Numbered from the stretch's first letter, positions 44,551 to 53,572 are shown. The stretch: 64,000 nt of DNA from an uncultured Christensenella sp. (GCA_910586065.1 CAJUGI010000001.1:496001-560000); one strand, 5' to 3'. Numbers and translations: made by a program. Notes: a model not told the origin generated them from the letters alone.

Positions 44551-45978
44551 ATGGAAAATAAAAAAGTATTAATTACCGATACGATATTGCGTGACGCGCA
44601 CCAGTCGCATGCGGCTACGCGTATGAGGTTTGACGAAATGGAGCCTATGTTGTCGCTTTTGGACGACGTTGGTTATTACTCGTTAGAAGCCTGGGGCGGA
44701 GCTACGTTTGACAGCTGTTTGAGATTTTTAAACGAGGACCCTTGGGACAGATTAAGAAATTTAAAGAAATATCTGAAAAAAACCCCAATACAGATGCTTT
44801 TGCGGGGGCAGAACCTTTTGGGATATCGTCATTATGCTGACGACGTGGTTGAAAAATTCGTTGAAAAGTCGATTGAAAACGGAATAGGCGTAATAAGGCT
44901 TTTTGACGCATTAAACGACCCCAGAAACCTTGAAGCGTCTGTTAAAGCAATTAAGAAATACGGTGCTAAAGGTAAATGCGTATGTGAATGCGCGATTTCC
45001 TATACAACCAGCCCCGTGCATACAACAGAATATTTTGTAAAACTTGCAAAACAGTTTGAGGATATGGGTGCAGATAATATCTGCATTAAGGATATGGCAA
45101 ATCTTTTGTTGCCTTTTACCGCATATGACCTTGTTAAAGAGTTGAAGGCTGAGCTTCGTCCCGAAACCAAAGTGCATTTGCATACGCACAACACTACGGG
45201 TACGGGCGATATGATTTATCTGATGGCGATTCAGGCAGGCGTTGATATAGTAGACTGTGCGCTGTCGCCTCTCGGTAACGGCACTTCAAACCCTGCAACC
45301 GAGCCGCTTGTGGCAACTTTGAAAGGCACAAAATACGATACCGGAATAGAAATTGAAAAACTTCTGCCTGCGGTCACGCATTTTAATAAAGTTGCTACTC
45401 GTTTGGAAAATGACGGCTTCTTGAATCCGAAAGTAAGGCGCGTTGATATTAATACTCTTTTGTATCAGGTTCCGGGCGGAATGCTCTCTAACCTTATGAA
45501 TCAATTAAAACAGGCCGGAAAGGAAGAAAAGCTTACGGAATGTCTTGCTGAAGTACCCAAGGTAAGAAAAGACTGCGGTTATCCTCCGTTGGTGACTCCG
45601 TCAAGTCAGATTGTTGGTACTCAAGCAGTATGGAATGTACTTTTGGGAAGATATAAGACGGTAACGGCACAATTTAAAGATTTAATTCTTGGTAAATACG
45701 GTGCGGTTCTAGGAGAAAAAGATAAAGAAGTTATTAAGCTTTGCACTAAAGATGGCGAGAAAATAATTGATTGCCGCCCTGCCGACTTGCTCGGTAACGA
45801 AATGCAAACGTTGACCGATAAAGTAAAAGAAGACGGCTTTTATAAACAGGAAGAAGATGTTTTATCATACGCGCTGTTCCCTGAAGTTGCAACAAATTAC
45901 TTTAAGTGGAGAAAAGCTAAAGAAACGGGCGTAGATACGGATTTAGCTTCTAATCCGAATAAAGTTTATCCTGTATAA
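44551..45978 (+). CDS. Oxaloacetate decarboxylase alpha / pyruvate carboxylase CT subunit
   Basis: A 475-aa carboxyltransferase of the PYC/OadA type, which moves CO2 between biotin and pyruvate/oxaloacetate. It opens with ITDTILRDAHQSHAATRMR, continues with LRGQNLLGYRHYADDVV, the biotin-lysine acceptor region NICIKDMANLLLP, and metal-binding HLHTHNTTGTG. No biotinyl domain is attached, so it must use the separate carrier at 42977. Its presence with the acyl-CoA-type subunit at 41228 suggests the operon can exchange carboxyl groups between an acyl-CoA and pyruvate. Confidence 0.94.
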   Translation: MENKKVLITDTILRDAHQSHAATRMRFDEMEPMLSLLDDVGYYSLEAWGGATFDSCLRFLNEDPWDRLRNLKKYLKKTPIQMLLRGQNLLGYRHYADDVVEKFVEKSIENGIGVIRLFDALNDPRNLEASVKAIKKYGAKGKCVCECAISYTTSPVHTTEYFVKLAKQFEDMGADNICIKDMANLLLPFTAYDLVKELKAELRPETKVHLHTHNTTGTGDMIYLMAIQAGVDIVDCALSPLGNGTSNPATEPLVATLKGTKYDTGIEIEKLLPAVTHFNKVATRLENDGFLNPKVRRVDINTLLYQVPGGMLSNLMNQLKQAGKEEKLTECLAEVPKVRKDCGYPPLVTPSSQIVGTQAVWNVLLGRYKTVTAQFKDLILGKYGAVLGEKDKEVIKLCTKDGEKIIDCRPADLLGNEMQTLTDKVKEDGFYKQEEDVLSYALFPEVATNYFKWRKAKETGVDTDLASNPNKVYPV

Positions 45979-45986
45979 AATTATAA

Positions 45987-46013
45987 ACGGCGTGGGCGTA
46001 ACGTTCACGCCGT
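45987..46013 (+). other. Hairpin between the decarboxylase operon and the flavoprotein gene
   Basis: ACGGCGTG and CACGCCGT form an 8-bp stem with an 11-base loop. No T run follows, so it may be an RNA processing or stability element, or a weak terminator. Confidence 0.5.
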
Positions 46014-46022
46014 AAGGTTTAT

Positions 46023-47249
46023 ATGAAAAAAGTAGCTATTGTAGGTGGCGGCGCCGCCGGTCTTATGGCGGCCTATGCCGCGGCAAAAAACGGAAATAGC
46101 GTTACCGTATTCGAGCAGAATGAAAAATGCGGTAAAAAGATTTATATAACTGGTAAAGGCAGATGCAACGTAACGCATGACTGTTCACCAGAAGAATTTT
46201 TGCAAAACGTTGTAAGTAATTCCAAGTTTTTGACCAGCTGTATATTCAATTTTCCGCCGGAGAAATGCGTCGAATTTTTTGAAAACGGCGGGTTAAAGCT
46301 TAAACTTGAACGCGGAGGAAGATATTTTCCCGTAAGCGACAAGGCAAGCGACGTTACTAAATGTCTTGAAAATTATTGTAGAAATCAGTCCGTAGTATTT
46401 CATTTTAATGAGAAAGTGTTGAGTTTTGGAGTTTTGCATAGTACTGTGCGTGGTATAACTACGGTAAAAGGGGACTATTCATTTGATGAAGTCATAATTT
46501 GTACCGGTGGGCTGAGTTATCCGTTGACAGGCTCTACCGGTGACGGATATGAATTTGCAAAAGAAGCCGGACATAACGTTACGGAGCTTAAACCTGCCCT
46601 TTGCGGGATTAATCTTAAAGGTGATTTCTATAAAAATTTGCAGGGGTTGACTCTTAAAAACGTTCGGCTGTCTGTAAGTTGTAATGGGAAAAGGATAAAA
46701 GAATTTTTCGGTGAAGCGTTGTTTACACATTTCGGAATTTCCGGACCGATTGTTTTGTCAGCTTCAAGTATTATAAACCGGTTAGACTTAGACAAGGTTC
46801 GTTTATCGCTTGATTTTAAACCCGCACTTAACGAGGAGCAGTTGGAAAATAGAATATTAAGGGATTTTGAAGCGGCTAAAAATAAGTCGGTTTTCAACGT
46901 TCTGAAGGAACTCTTGCCGGTTGCTCTTATTCCCGAAGTTTTAAGAAGAAGCGGAGTATCTGAAGATAAAAAGGTAAATTCGGTTACAAAATCCGAAAGG
47001 TTGCGCATATTGACAACGGTTAAAAATTTTGATATGCTGACAGCGTCTTTAAGGGGATTTTCCGAGGCGATTGTTACAGCCGGCGGAGTGGACGTTAAAC
47101 AAATTAATCCGAAAACTATGGAAAGTAAAATTATTAAAGGTTTACGTTTTTGCGGCGAAGTATTGGACGTGGACGCATTTACAGGCGGATTCAATCTGCA
47201 GATTGCGTTTGCTACGGGCTATGCGGCGGGAAACAGTATAAAGGAATAA
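46023..47249 (+). CDS. HI0933-family NAD(P)/FAD-dependent oxidoreductase
   Basis: A 408-aa flavoprotein of the HI0933/YhiN/BaiN group. The FAD-binding dinucleotide fold is VAIVGGGAAGLMAAYAAAK, followed by GKKIYITGKGRCNVTHDC and CTGGLSYPLTGSTGDGYEFA. The C-terminal GEVLDVDAFTGGFNLQIAFATGYAAG block is a second FAD-contact signature. Substrates are unknown for most of this family; a few gut members act on bile-acid intermediates, which cannot be assumed here. It lies directly upstream of aroH::cmk, as in many clostridia. Confidence 0.9.
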   Translation: MKKVAIVGGGAAGLMAAYAAAKNGNSVTVFEQNEKCGKKIYITGKGRCNVTHDCSPEEFLQNVVSNSKFLTSCIFNFPPEKCVEFFENGGLKLKLERGGRYFPVSDKASDVTKCLENYCRNQSVVFHFNEKVLSFGVLHSTVRGITTVKGDYSFDEVIICTGGLSYPLTGSTGDGYEFAKEAGHNVTELKPALCGINLKGDFYKNLQGLTLKNVRLSVSCNGKRIKEFFGEALFTHFGISGPIVLSASSIINRLDLDKVRLSLDFKPALNEEQLENRILRDFEAAKNKSVFNVLKELLPVALIPEVLRRSGVSEDKKVNSVTKSERLRILTTVKNFDMLTASLRGFSEAIVTAGGVDVKQINPKTMESKIIKGLRFCGEVLDVDAFTGGFNLQIAFATGYAAGNSIKE

Positions 47250-47251
47250 TT

Positions 47252-48259
47252 ATGAAAGCTATACGCGGTGCGACAACGGTTGAAAGTGATAATGCGGAAC
47301 AGATTCGTGAACGCGTTTTTGAGTTGCTGAATGAAATTAAACAAAGAAACGGTATTGAGTGCGAGGACGTGGAGTGTATCACGTTTTCAAGTACCGACGA
47401 TATACACTCGTTTTATCCTGCGAAAGCTGCAAGGGAGGCAGGTTTTTTTTCTTGCGCACTGTTTTCTGCAATGGAACCCAAGATTAACGGGTCGTTAAAA
47501 ATGTGTATAAGAGTTTTAATTTTTGCGGATACGGATAAGAAACCTGTTCCGGTATATTTGCACGGAGCTGCAGTACTCAGAAAGGATTTAACTCAAAAAA
47601 TGAATATTGCAATAGACGGACCCGCCGGCAGCGGGAAAAGCACAATTTCTAAAATTATAGCAAAAAAACTCAATATTTTGTGTCTTGATACCGGCGCGAT
47701 GTACCGTGCGTTCGCTTTAAAATGTAAGAAATCGGGCGTTGATTGCTTAAATGATGAAGGCGTATGCGCTTTGGCGGAAAATATTGATATTGAAGTCAAA
47801 TATACGGACGGAATTCAGCATACTTATCTTGAAGGAAAAGATGTTTCAGAAGAAATACGAAACAATGAAATTTCTATGCTTGCGTCTACAGTTTCCGCAG
47901 TCAGATGTGTTCGTGAAAAAATGGTTGAACTTCAACGAAAGATAGCGCAGAATAATTCATGCATTCTCGACGGCAGGGATATCGGGACCAACGTTCTTCC
48001 GAATGCGCAGTATAAGTTTTATCTTACGGCAAGCGCGGAAGTCAGGGCAAAACGCCGGCATGAGGAATTGCTTGCCAAAAACAAAAAAATAAGTTTTGAC
48101 GAAGTTCTTACTGATATTATTAAGAGAGACGAGCAGGACAGAACGCGTGAAATAGCTCCGCTTATAATGGCAAAAGACGCAGTTTTAATCGATTCTTCCA
48201 ATATGTCGGTTGAGGAAGTTGTACATTTTATTGAAAGAAAGTTGCAGGAAAAAATCTGA
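47252..48259 (+). CDS. cmk: Chorismate mutase (AroH type) fused to cytidylate kinase
   Basis: One 335-aa frame. Residues 1-116 match monofunctional AroH: IRGATTVE with Arg5, FYPAKAAREAG, Glu75, CIRV with Arg87, Tyr102 and Arg110, the positions of known active-site residues in Bacillus AroH. Residues 117-335 are a complete CMP kinase: P-loop GPAGSGKSTIS, LDTGAMYRAFA and DGRDIGTNVLP. The start has AAAGGAA five bases upstream. An internal ATG at 47600 with an AAAGGA 14 bases upstream could also yield free Cmk. The next gene overlaps by one base, and the cmk-plsC-ispH::rpsA order is typical of clostridia. Confidence 0.9.
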   Translation: MKAIRGATTVESDNAEQIRERVFELLNEIKQRNGIECEDVECITFSSTDDIHSFYPAKAAREAGFFSCALFSAMEPKINGSLKMCIRVLIFADTDKKPVPVYLHGAAVLRKDLTQKMNIAIDGPAGSGKSTISKIIAKKLNILCLDTGAMYRAFALKCKKSGVDCLNDEGVCALAENIDIEVKYTDGIQHTYLEGKDVSEEIRNNEISMLASTVSAVRCVREKMVELQRKIAQNNSCILDGRDIGTNVLPNAQYKFYLTASAEVRAKRRHEELLAKNKKISFDEVLTDIIKRDEQDRTREIAPLIMAKDAVLIDSSNMSVEEVVHFIERKLQEKI

Positions 48260-48918
48260 TGTCTGAAAAAAAAGAAAAAATAAAACCCGCAAAATTTGAA
48301 AAGCGATTTAAACGCTGGCGCAGACTTTATGCTTGTTGCCGGTGGTTAATGCCGGTTAAAAAATATGGTCATACCAAGCCGTATAACGACGGTTCATACG
48401 TAATCGTCGGCAATCACAGAAGCGGACTTGACATTATTCCCGCCGCACTGGCAACCGATAAACCGGTGCGTTATATGGCGAAAAAAGACCTGTTTGAACG
48501 CGGATTAATCAAAAAACTCTGCGAGAGTATGGAAGTTATTTCTGTGAGCCGCGACGGGAACGACGTCCGCGCTGTTATGCAGGCGCTAAAAGCGCTTAAA
48601 AACGGAGAAATAGTTGCAATTTATCCCGAAGGAACAAGAAATAAAACGGAAGAAATATTTTTACCGTTTAAGAGCGGAGCGACGACTCTTTCAATAAAAA
48701 CACATTCGCCCATTATTCCGGTTGTGCACGTGCGCAAAATGAGGTTATTTAAGCGGGCACATGTTATTTACGGCGAACCGTTGGAATTTACTGAGTTTTA
48801 CGATAAAAAACTTACTGAAGAAGATATTAAACATTGCGATGAAATTTTACGCAATAAAATGTATGAATTGTATGAAGAATTACTTCAAATACTGACAAAA
48901 AAGAAAAAGGCCAAGTAA
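48259..48918 (+). CDS. plsC: 1-acyl-sn-glycerol-3-phosphate acyltransferase
   Basis: Adds the second acyl chain in phosphatidic acid synthesis. The catalytic NHRSGLD (HX4D) motif is near residue 53 and the substrate-binding YPEGTRNKT motif near residue 117. At 219 aa it is typical for the short Gram-positive form. It shares one base with the cmk stop and is followed by ispH::rpsA after five bases. Confidence 0.92.
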   Translation: MSEKKEKIKPAKFEKRFKRWRRLYACCRWLMPVKKYGHTKPYNDGSYVIVGNHRSGLDIIPAALATDKPVRYMAKKDLFERGLIKKLCESMEVISVSRDGNDVRAVMQALKALKNGEIVAIYPEGTRNKTEEIFLPFKSGATTLSIKTHSPIIPVVHVRKMRLFKRAHVIYGEPLEFTEFYDKKLTEEDIKHCDEILRNKMYELYEELLQILTKKKKAK

Positions 48919-48923
48919 CACGG

Positions 48924-51011
48924 ATGGAAATTGTGCTTGCAAAACACTGCGGTTTTTGTGCGGGTGTAAAAAACGCTGTGGACACGGCTATGTCGCTTGA
49001 ATGTTCAAATACTTATGTCCTCGGAGAAATAATTCATAATTCGGAAGTGGTGCGACAGATTCGGGAAAAAGGTTTGAAGACGGTTGAGTCGCTTGATGAA
49101 ATTCCCGACGAATGCACGGTTGTGTTCCGTTCGCACGGCGTGCCGGAAAATTATTACGCTATTTGCCGTAAAAGAAATATTAAAGTCGTTGACTGCACGT
49201 GCGGTTTTGTTAAAAGGACGCAAAAAATAGTAAAAGAAAATTATGCGTCAGGTAAACATATTGTTATAGTCGGCGAGCCGTCCCATCCTGAAGTTATCGG
49301 GCTTTTGGGGTGGTGTAACGGTGATGCAACGGTTATTAACGATGTTAGCGGCGACTTGGGCGATTCGGTTCAAAAAGAGCTGTGTGTCGTATGCCAAACC
49401 ACGTTTTCGGCTGAAAAATTTGATAAAATTATAAAAAATATTAAAAAAGTCTGTGAAAAAACAGTTGATGTTTTTAAGACAATTTGTTATACTACTGTGG
49501 AACGGCAGAAAGAGGTTGAAAAGCTTGCAAAGCAGTGTGACGCGATTTTAGTCGTGGGCGGACTGAACAGTAGTAATACAAACAAATTGTATGAACTTGC
49601 TTTAAAGTACTGTAACAATGTTTTCAGACTTGCAAACGCCGATGATTTGGATTATTCCAACGTAAAAAATTTTAAAAGTGTAGGTATTGTTTCGGGAGCG
49701 TCAACCCCGAATCAGCAAACCCGGGAGGTTCTCTTAAAGATGGAAGAAAACACAGAAGTCAAAGCAACTAATCCTATGGACGATGTAGTTGCTAAAATCG
49801 ACAACGAGTCGAAGTTTAAAAAAGGTCAGACCGTTCAGGCAACCATTTCACAGGCTACGGACGACGGTTTACAAATCCTTTTACCTTTTTCAAAGAAAGA
49901 GGTAGCTTTGAGCAAAGACGAACTTGACTGCGAAACTTATAACGCGGCAGATTACGTCGGCAAAATAGGCGAAACTATCGAACTTTTAGTCGTGGAGCTT
50001 AAACCGAGCCTTAAACTCTCGCAGAAGATGATTAAGGTTTTACAGCAGGAAGAGGCTTTGAGTGCTGAAATAGAAGCGGGCAAAGAATTTTCGGTTGTAT
50101 GCACCGGCACAAATAAAGGCGGTTTGGTAGCTCAGCTTGGAACCTACTCGGTGTTCGTCCCCGCTAAGGAAATCCGTCCCGGATTTGTTAAGGATTTATC
50201 AAAGTACGAAGGCAAAACGTTAAGACTCCGCGCTATTGAAATCAAAAAGAGCGGAAGGAAGGAAATAATCGCTTCCCAGCGCGTTATTTTGCAGGAAGAG
50301 CGCGACGCGAGAGACGCGGCTAAACAGGAAAAGGAAGAAGAATTCTTTGCCAACATTTCGGTAGGCGATATTGTGGAAGGCAAGGTTGAAAGAGTAACGG
50401 GTTTCGGTGCGTTTGTTTCGGTAAACGGTTTCGACTGCCTTGCGCACATTTCGGATTTGTCCTGGACGGGTGCGGAAGCAGTTACCGATATTCTTGAAAT
50501 CGGCAAAACCTATCAGTTTAAAGTTCTTAAAGCGGATAAAGAGAATAAGAAGGTATCCATTGGATATAAACAGCTTCAGCCTCAGCCTTGGGACCTTGTA
50601 GACGGCAAGTATAACGTGGGAGATATTATTCACGGTAAAGTTGTTCGCATTGTTCCTTTCGGCGCTTTTATCGAAGTTGAAAAAGGCGTGGACGGACTTG
50701 TGCATGTTTCGCAAATCAGTCACGAGAGAATTGAAACCCCTTCTACATGCCTTAACGTCGGCGACGAAGTTGACGCAAAGATTATTGCGGTTGACACCGA
50801 AGCCAGAAAGATGAATCTTTCCATAAAGGCTCTTTTACCTGAGGGCGAAAAAAAGAGACCTCAAAAAACCGAGAACGGCGAAGAAGCTCCCGCACGCAGA
50901 ACTCGTGCACCCCGCAGAACTGAAGACGACGAAGTTTCTTCGTGGAACGAAGGCAGCATCGGCGGCACTTCCATTGCCGATTTGCTTGCCAACGCCAAGA
51001 ATAACAAGTAA
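48924..51011 (+). CDS. ispH: IspH (HMBPP reductase) fused to ribosomal protein S1-like domains
   Basis: Residues ~1-280 are 4-hydroxy-3-methylbut-2-enyl diphosphate reductase, the last step of the MEP isoprenoid pathway. The iron-sulfur cysteines are in KHCGFCAGVKNA, VDCTCGF and FKTICYTT, with GGLNSSNTNKL as a conserved block. Residues ~295-630 carry four S1 RNA-binding repeats, for example GFGAFVSVNGFDCLAHIS and PFGAFIEVEKGVDGLVHVS, and a basic tail ends the protein. This fusion is known in many clostridia. The whole frame is 695 aa without interruption. Confidence 0.95.
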   Translation: MEIVLAKHCGFCAGVKNAVDTAMSLECSNTYVLGEIIHNSEVVRQIREKGLKTVESLDEIPDECTVVFRSHGVPENYYAICRKRNIKVVDCTCGFVKRTQKIVKENYASGKHIVIVGEPSHPEVIGLLGWCNGDATVINDVSGDLGDSVQKELCVVCQTTFSAEKFDKIIKNIKKVCEKTVDVFKTICYTTVERQKEVEKLAKQCDAILVVGGLNSSNTNKLYELALKYCNNVFRLANADDLDYSNVKNFKSVGIVSGASTPNQQTREVLLKMEENTEVKATNPMDDVVAKIDNESKFKKGQTVQATISQATDDGLQILLPFSKKEVALSKDELDCETYNAADYVGKIGETIELLVVELKPSLKLSQKMIKVLQQEEALSAEIEAGKEFSVVCTGTNKGGLVAQLGTYSVFVPAKEIRPGFVKDLSKYEGKTLRLRAIEIKKSGRKEIIASQRVILQEERDARDAAKQEKEEEFFANISVGDIVEGKVERVTGFGAFVSVNGFDCLAHISDLSWTGAEAVTDILEIGKTYQFKVLKADKENKKVSIGYKQLQPQPWDLVDGKYNVGDIIHGKVVRIVPFGAFIEVEKGVDGLVHVSQISHERIETPSTCLNVGDEVDAKIIAVDTEARKMNLSIKALLPEGEKKRPQKTENGEEAPARRTRAPRRTEDDEVSSWNEGSIGGTSIADLLANAKNNK

Positions 51012-51036
51012 TTTTTAAATTAACAAGAAATAATAA

Positions 51037-51067
51037 AAAGCCAGGATAAAATTTATCCTGGCTTTTT
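51037..51067 (+). terminator. Terminator after ispH::rpsA
   Basis: AAAGCCAGGATAAA and TTTATCCTGGCTTT form a perfect long stem ending in a T run. Confidence 0.9.
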
Positions 51068-51133
51068 ATTTTATAAAATAATTGCGGCAATTTCACTTTC
51101 GGGTGGTTTAGCCATATATAAATGCGGTTATAA

Positions 51134-51157
51134 AATAAATGTTAAAATTCATTTATT
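51134..51157. promoter_or_regulatory. Inverted repeat upstream of htpG
   Basis: AATAAATG, eight bases, CATTTATT: a perfect 8-bp inverted repeat 12 bases before the htpG start codon, just upstream of its ribosome-binding site GAGGTGA. It may be an operator or a short mRNA hairpin. In AT-rich DNA chance is possible. Confidence 0.4.
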
Positions 51158-51169
51158 CGAGGTGATTTA

Positions 51170-52999
51170 ATGAAAAGAGAAGGGAACATTAAAATTTCAA
51201 GCGAAAATATGATGCCGATTATTAAAAAATGGCTTTATTCGGATAAAGACATTTTTTTAAGGGAAATTGTTGCAAACGGCGTTGATGCAATTACTAAGTT
51301 TAATAAACTCGTTTCTTTGGGTGAGGCAACCAATAACGGTGAAGAATACTGCATTAAGATAACCGTTGATAAAAAAGCAAAAACTTTAACCGTTGAAGAC
51401 AACGGTATTGGTATGACCGCAGACGAGGTTGAAAATTACATAACGCGCATAGCGTTTTCGGGGGCATCCGACTTTTTGGAAAAATATGAAAAGGCTGACG
51501 GCGACGGGATAATCGGTCACTTCGGTTTGGGATTCTATTCAGCTTATATGATTTCGGAGAACGTTGAAATTATAACGAAATCTTATAGGGACACGCCTGC
51601 TGTGCATTGGGAGAGTGACGGGAATTCGACCTATTCCATAGAGGAGTGCGAGGTGAAAGAGCGCGGAACGAAAATTATTATGCACGTTACCGCTTCCGAA
51701 AAAGAATTTTTGGAAGAGAACAGAGTTAAAGAACTCGTACGTAAATATTGCTCATTTATGCCGTTTAACGTTTATGTAAACTATAAAAGCGACGGCAAGG
51801 ATGAACCTTTAAATTCCACGACGCCTTTATATACAAAAAATCCCAAAGATTGCACGGATGAGGATTATAAAAAATTCTACACAGATACTTTCATGGATTT
51901 TAACGAGCCGATGTTCTGGGTGCACCTTAACATGGACTATCCCTTTAAACTGAAAGGAATTTTATATTTCCCCAAAGTAAAAAACAAGCTTGAACTTGAA
52001 CGCGGAAAGGTTAAACTTTATTGCAATCAAGTGTTCATTGCCGACAACATAAAAGAAGTTATTCCAGAATTTTTAATGCTTTTGAACGGCGTAATCGATT
52101 GTCCCGACATTCCCTTGAACGTTTCGAGAAGCTTTTTGCAGAACGATAAACAGGTTCAAAAGATAAGCAAGCACATAACTAAAAAGGTTGCGGATAAGCT
52201 TATTTCACTCTTTAAAAATGACCGTGAAAAATATGAAAACGGTTGGGAGGATTTAGCAAACTTTGTTAAATTCGGCTGCATTAAGGATAACGATTTTTAC
52301 GAGAAAATCAGGGACGTAATAATATATAAAGATGTAACCGGAAAATATTTGAGTCTTTCGGAGCTTTTGCCTGAAGAAAAATCCACCGAACACGAAAGCA
52401 AAAACGGCGAGAAAAAAGAAGAAAGCAAGCCTGAAACAGTTTATTACGTTTCAGACGAAGAGCAGCAGGCTCAGTATATCAAGTTATTCAAAGACCAAGG
52501 ACTAAACGCTATCTTGTGCGATAATTTTATCGACCCGCACTTTTTAAGTTTTCTTGAGTATAAGACACCCGACAAAATCAAATTTGTCAGAATCGACGCG
52601 GACGTGGACGGCGCCTTAAAAGACGGCGAGAGTGCCGAAGACAGTGTGCTTGCAGAAATCTTTAAGAGTGCGATTGCAAATGATAAATTGAGCTTTAAGT
52701 TTGAAAAGCTGAAGAACACCGAAGTGTCCGCGGTTATCGTTGTAGACGAATACATGCGCCGTTACAGCGAAATGGGCAAGTATTACGGGATGAGTGACGG
52801 CGAACTCAATAAAACGCTTATTGTAAACCTTGCATGCCCCGTGGTGGCGAAACTGAAGGAGATAGACAAAGAAAAACAGAAGTTTGTTGCTGGTTACATT
52901 TATTCGCTTGCGCTGTCTTCGTTTAAAAAGCTTTCGCCCGATGAACTGGATAAATTTCAAAAAGACAGTCTTACTTTGCTTGAAAATTTTATAAAATAG
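51170..52999 (+). CDS. htpG: Molecular chaperone HtpG (Hsp90)
   Basis: An ATP-dependent Hsp90 chaperone of 609 aa. The GHKL ATPase motifs are FLREIVANGVDAI, VEDNGIGMTADEV and GHFGLGFYSAYMI. The middle domain includes PLNVSRSFLQND with the catalytic Arg. A charged stretch (~400-425) is present and the C-terminal dimerisation domain is complete. GAGGTGA lies seven bases upstream. It is monocistronic, with a strong terminator after it. Confidence 0.96.
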   Translation: MKREGNIKISSENMMPIIKKWLYSDKDIFLREIVANGVDAITKFNKLVSLGEATNNGEEYCIKITVDKKAKTLTVEDNGIGMTADEVENYITRIAFSGASDFLEKYEKADGDGIIGHFGLGFYSAYMISENVEIITKSYRDTPAVHWESDGNSTYSIEECEVKERGTKIIMHVTASEKEFLEENRVKELVRKYCSFMPFNVYVNYKSDGKDEPLNSTTPLYTKNPKDCTDEDYKKFYTDTFMDFNEPMFWVHLNMDYPFKLKGILYFPKVKNKLELERGKVKLYCNQVFIADNIKEVIPEFLMLLNGVIDCPDIPLNVSRSFLQNDKQVQKISKHITKKVADKLISLFKNDREKYENGWEDLANFVKFGCIKDNDFYEKIRDVIIYKDVTGKYLSLSELLPEEKSTEHESKNGEKKEESKPETVYYVSDEEQQAQYIKLFKDQGLNAILCDNFIDPHFLSFLEYKTPDKIKFVRIDADVDGALKDGESAEDSVLAEIFKSAIANDKLSFKFEKLKNTEVSAVIVVDEYMRRYSEMGKYYGMSDGELNKTLIVNLACPVVAKLKEIDKEKQKFVAGYIYSLALSSFKKLSPDELDKFQKDSLTLLENFIK

Positions 53000-53007
53000 T
53001 ACCTGTT

Positions 53008-53047
53008 CCCCGCCGCGCAGAATTGTTGCGGCGGGGTAATTTTTTTA
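53008..53047 (+). terminator. Terminator after htpG
   Basis: CCCCGCCGC and GCGGCGGGG form a perfect 9-bp stem, with an 11-base loop and a T-rich tail. Confidence 0.9.
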
Positions 53048-53074
53048 AGGTTTAAAAAACAAGAAAATAATTCC

Positions 53075-53089
53075 ATTTTTTTTGCTTTC
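53075..53089 (+). repeat. Left copy of the 15-bp direct repeat (target-site duplication)
   Basis: ATTTTTTTTGCTTTC, exactly repeated at 59602-59616. The next base inward begins TGTAATGG, the proposed left end of the element. Confidence 0.75.
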
Positions 53090-53102
53090 TGTAATGGTAA
53101 GA

Positions 53103-53170
53103 TAGGTTCGTAACATGATTACGACCTATTTTTTTTACGGTTCGTAACAACAGTTACGAGCCGATTTTTT
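53103..53170 (+). terminator. Tandem terminators at the left end of the element
   Basis: Two hairpins follow one another. The first (53103-53128) pairs around CATGA and ends in eight T residues. The second (53138-53163) pairs CGGTTCGTAAC with GTTACGAGCCG and ends in six T residues. Both stems share GGTTCGTAAC. They would insulate the element from htpG read-through, or act as an attenuator before the first gene. Confidence 0.75.
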
Positions 53171-53186
53171 ATTTTTGGAGGAAGCT

Positions 53187-53336
53187 ATGAAAAAATACAC
53201 CGTAATGATTATCGGAGATAGCGGCAAATACGAAACGGTTGCAAGCGGCGTAAACGGCAGACTTGCGGGCGCGATCGCAAAGCACTACCGCGCAAAAGGC
53301 GTATGGGTTCAAACCAAAGAGGAGGAGCAGAAATGA
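53187..53336 (+). CDS. Small protein of unknown function in the element
   Basis: A 49-aa frame starting MKKYTVMIIGDSGKYET, with a good GGAGGA site seven bases before it. It is basic in the middle and ends with an acidic EEEQK tail. The stop overlaps the next start (ATGA). It is the first gene after the tandem terminators. I do not recognise it. Confidence 0.65.
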   Translation: MKKYTVMIIGDSGKYETVASGVNGRLAGAIAKHYRAKGVWVQTKEEEQK

Positions 53337-53560
53337 CACACTACGACATTTTAGTTGCCGTACACTACCCCGAGGGGTTCAAGCACAGAACGAAGCGTCC
53401 CACGCTTAAGATTGGCTACATAGTAAAAGCCCTGGACGAAGCGACCGCCAAACAGGACGCGCTGAACTGCGCCAAGTTAACGCAAGCGCAGCACCCGCGC
53501 AAATACAAAGGTTGCACATTCTCGGTGCAGCCCGACGACATAAAAATTTTTGAATTTTAA
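53333..53560 (+). CDS. Small protein of unknown function in the element
   Basis: A 75-aa frame beginning MTHYDILVAVHYPEGFKHR. The ATG at 53333 is chosen because GGAGGAG lies six bases upstream; an ATG 30 bases earlier is in frame but overlaps the previous gene. The sequence has a beta-rich start and an Ala/Lys-rich helical middle. No family is recognised. Confidence 0.65.
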   Translation: MTHYDILVAVHYPEGFKHRTKRPTLKIGYIVKALDEATAKQDALNCAKLTQAQHPRKYKGCTFSVQPDDIKIFEF

Positions 53561-53572
53561 GGGAGGGCAACA

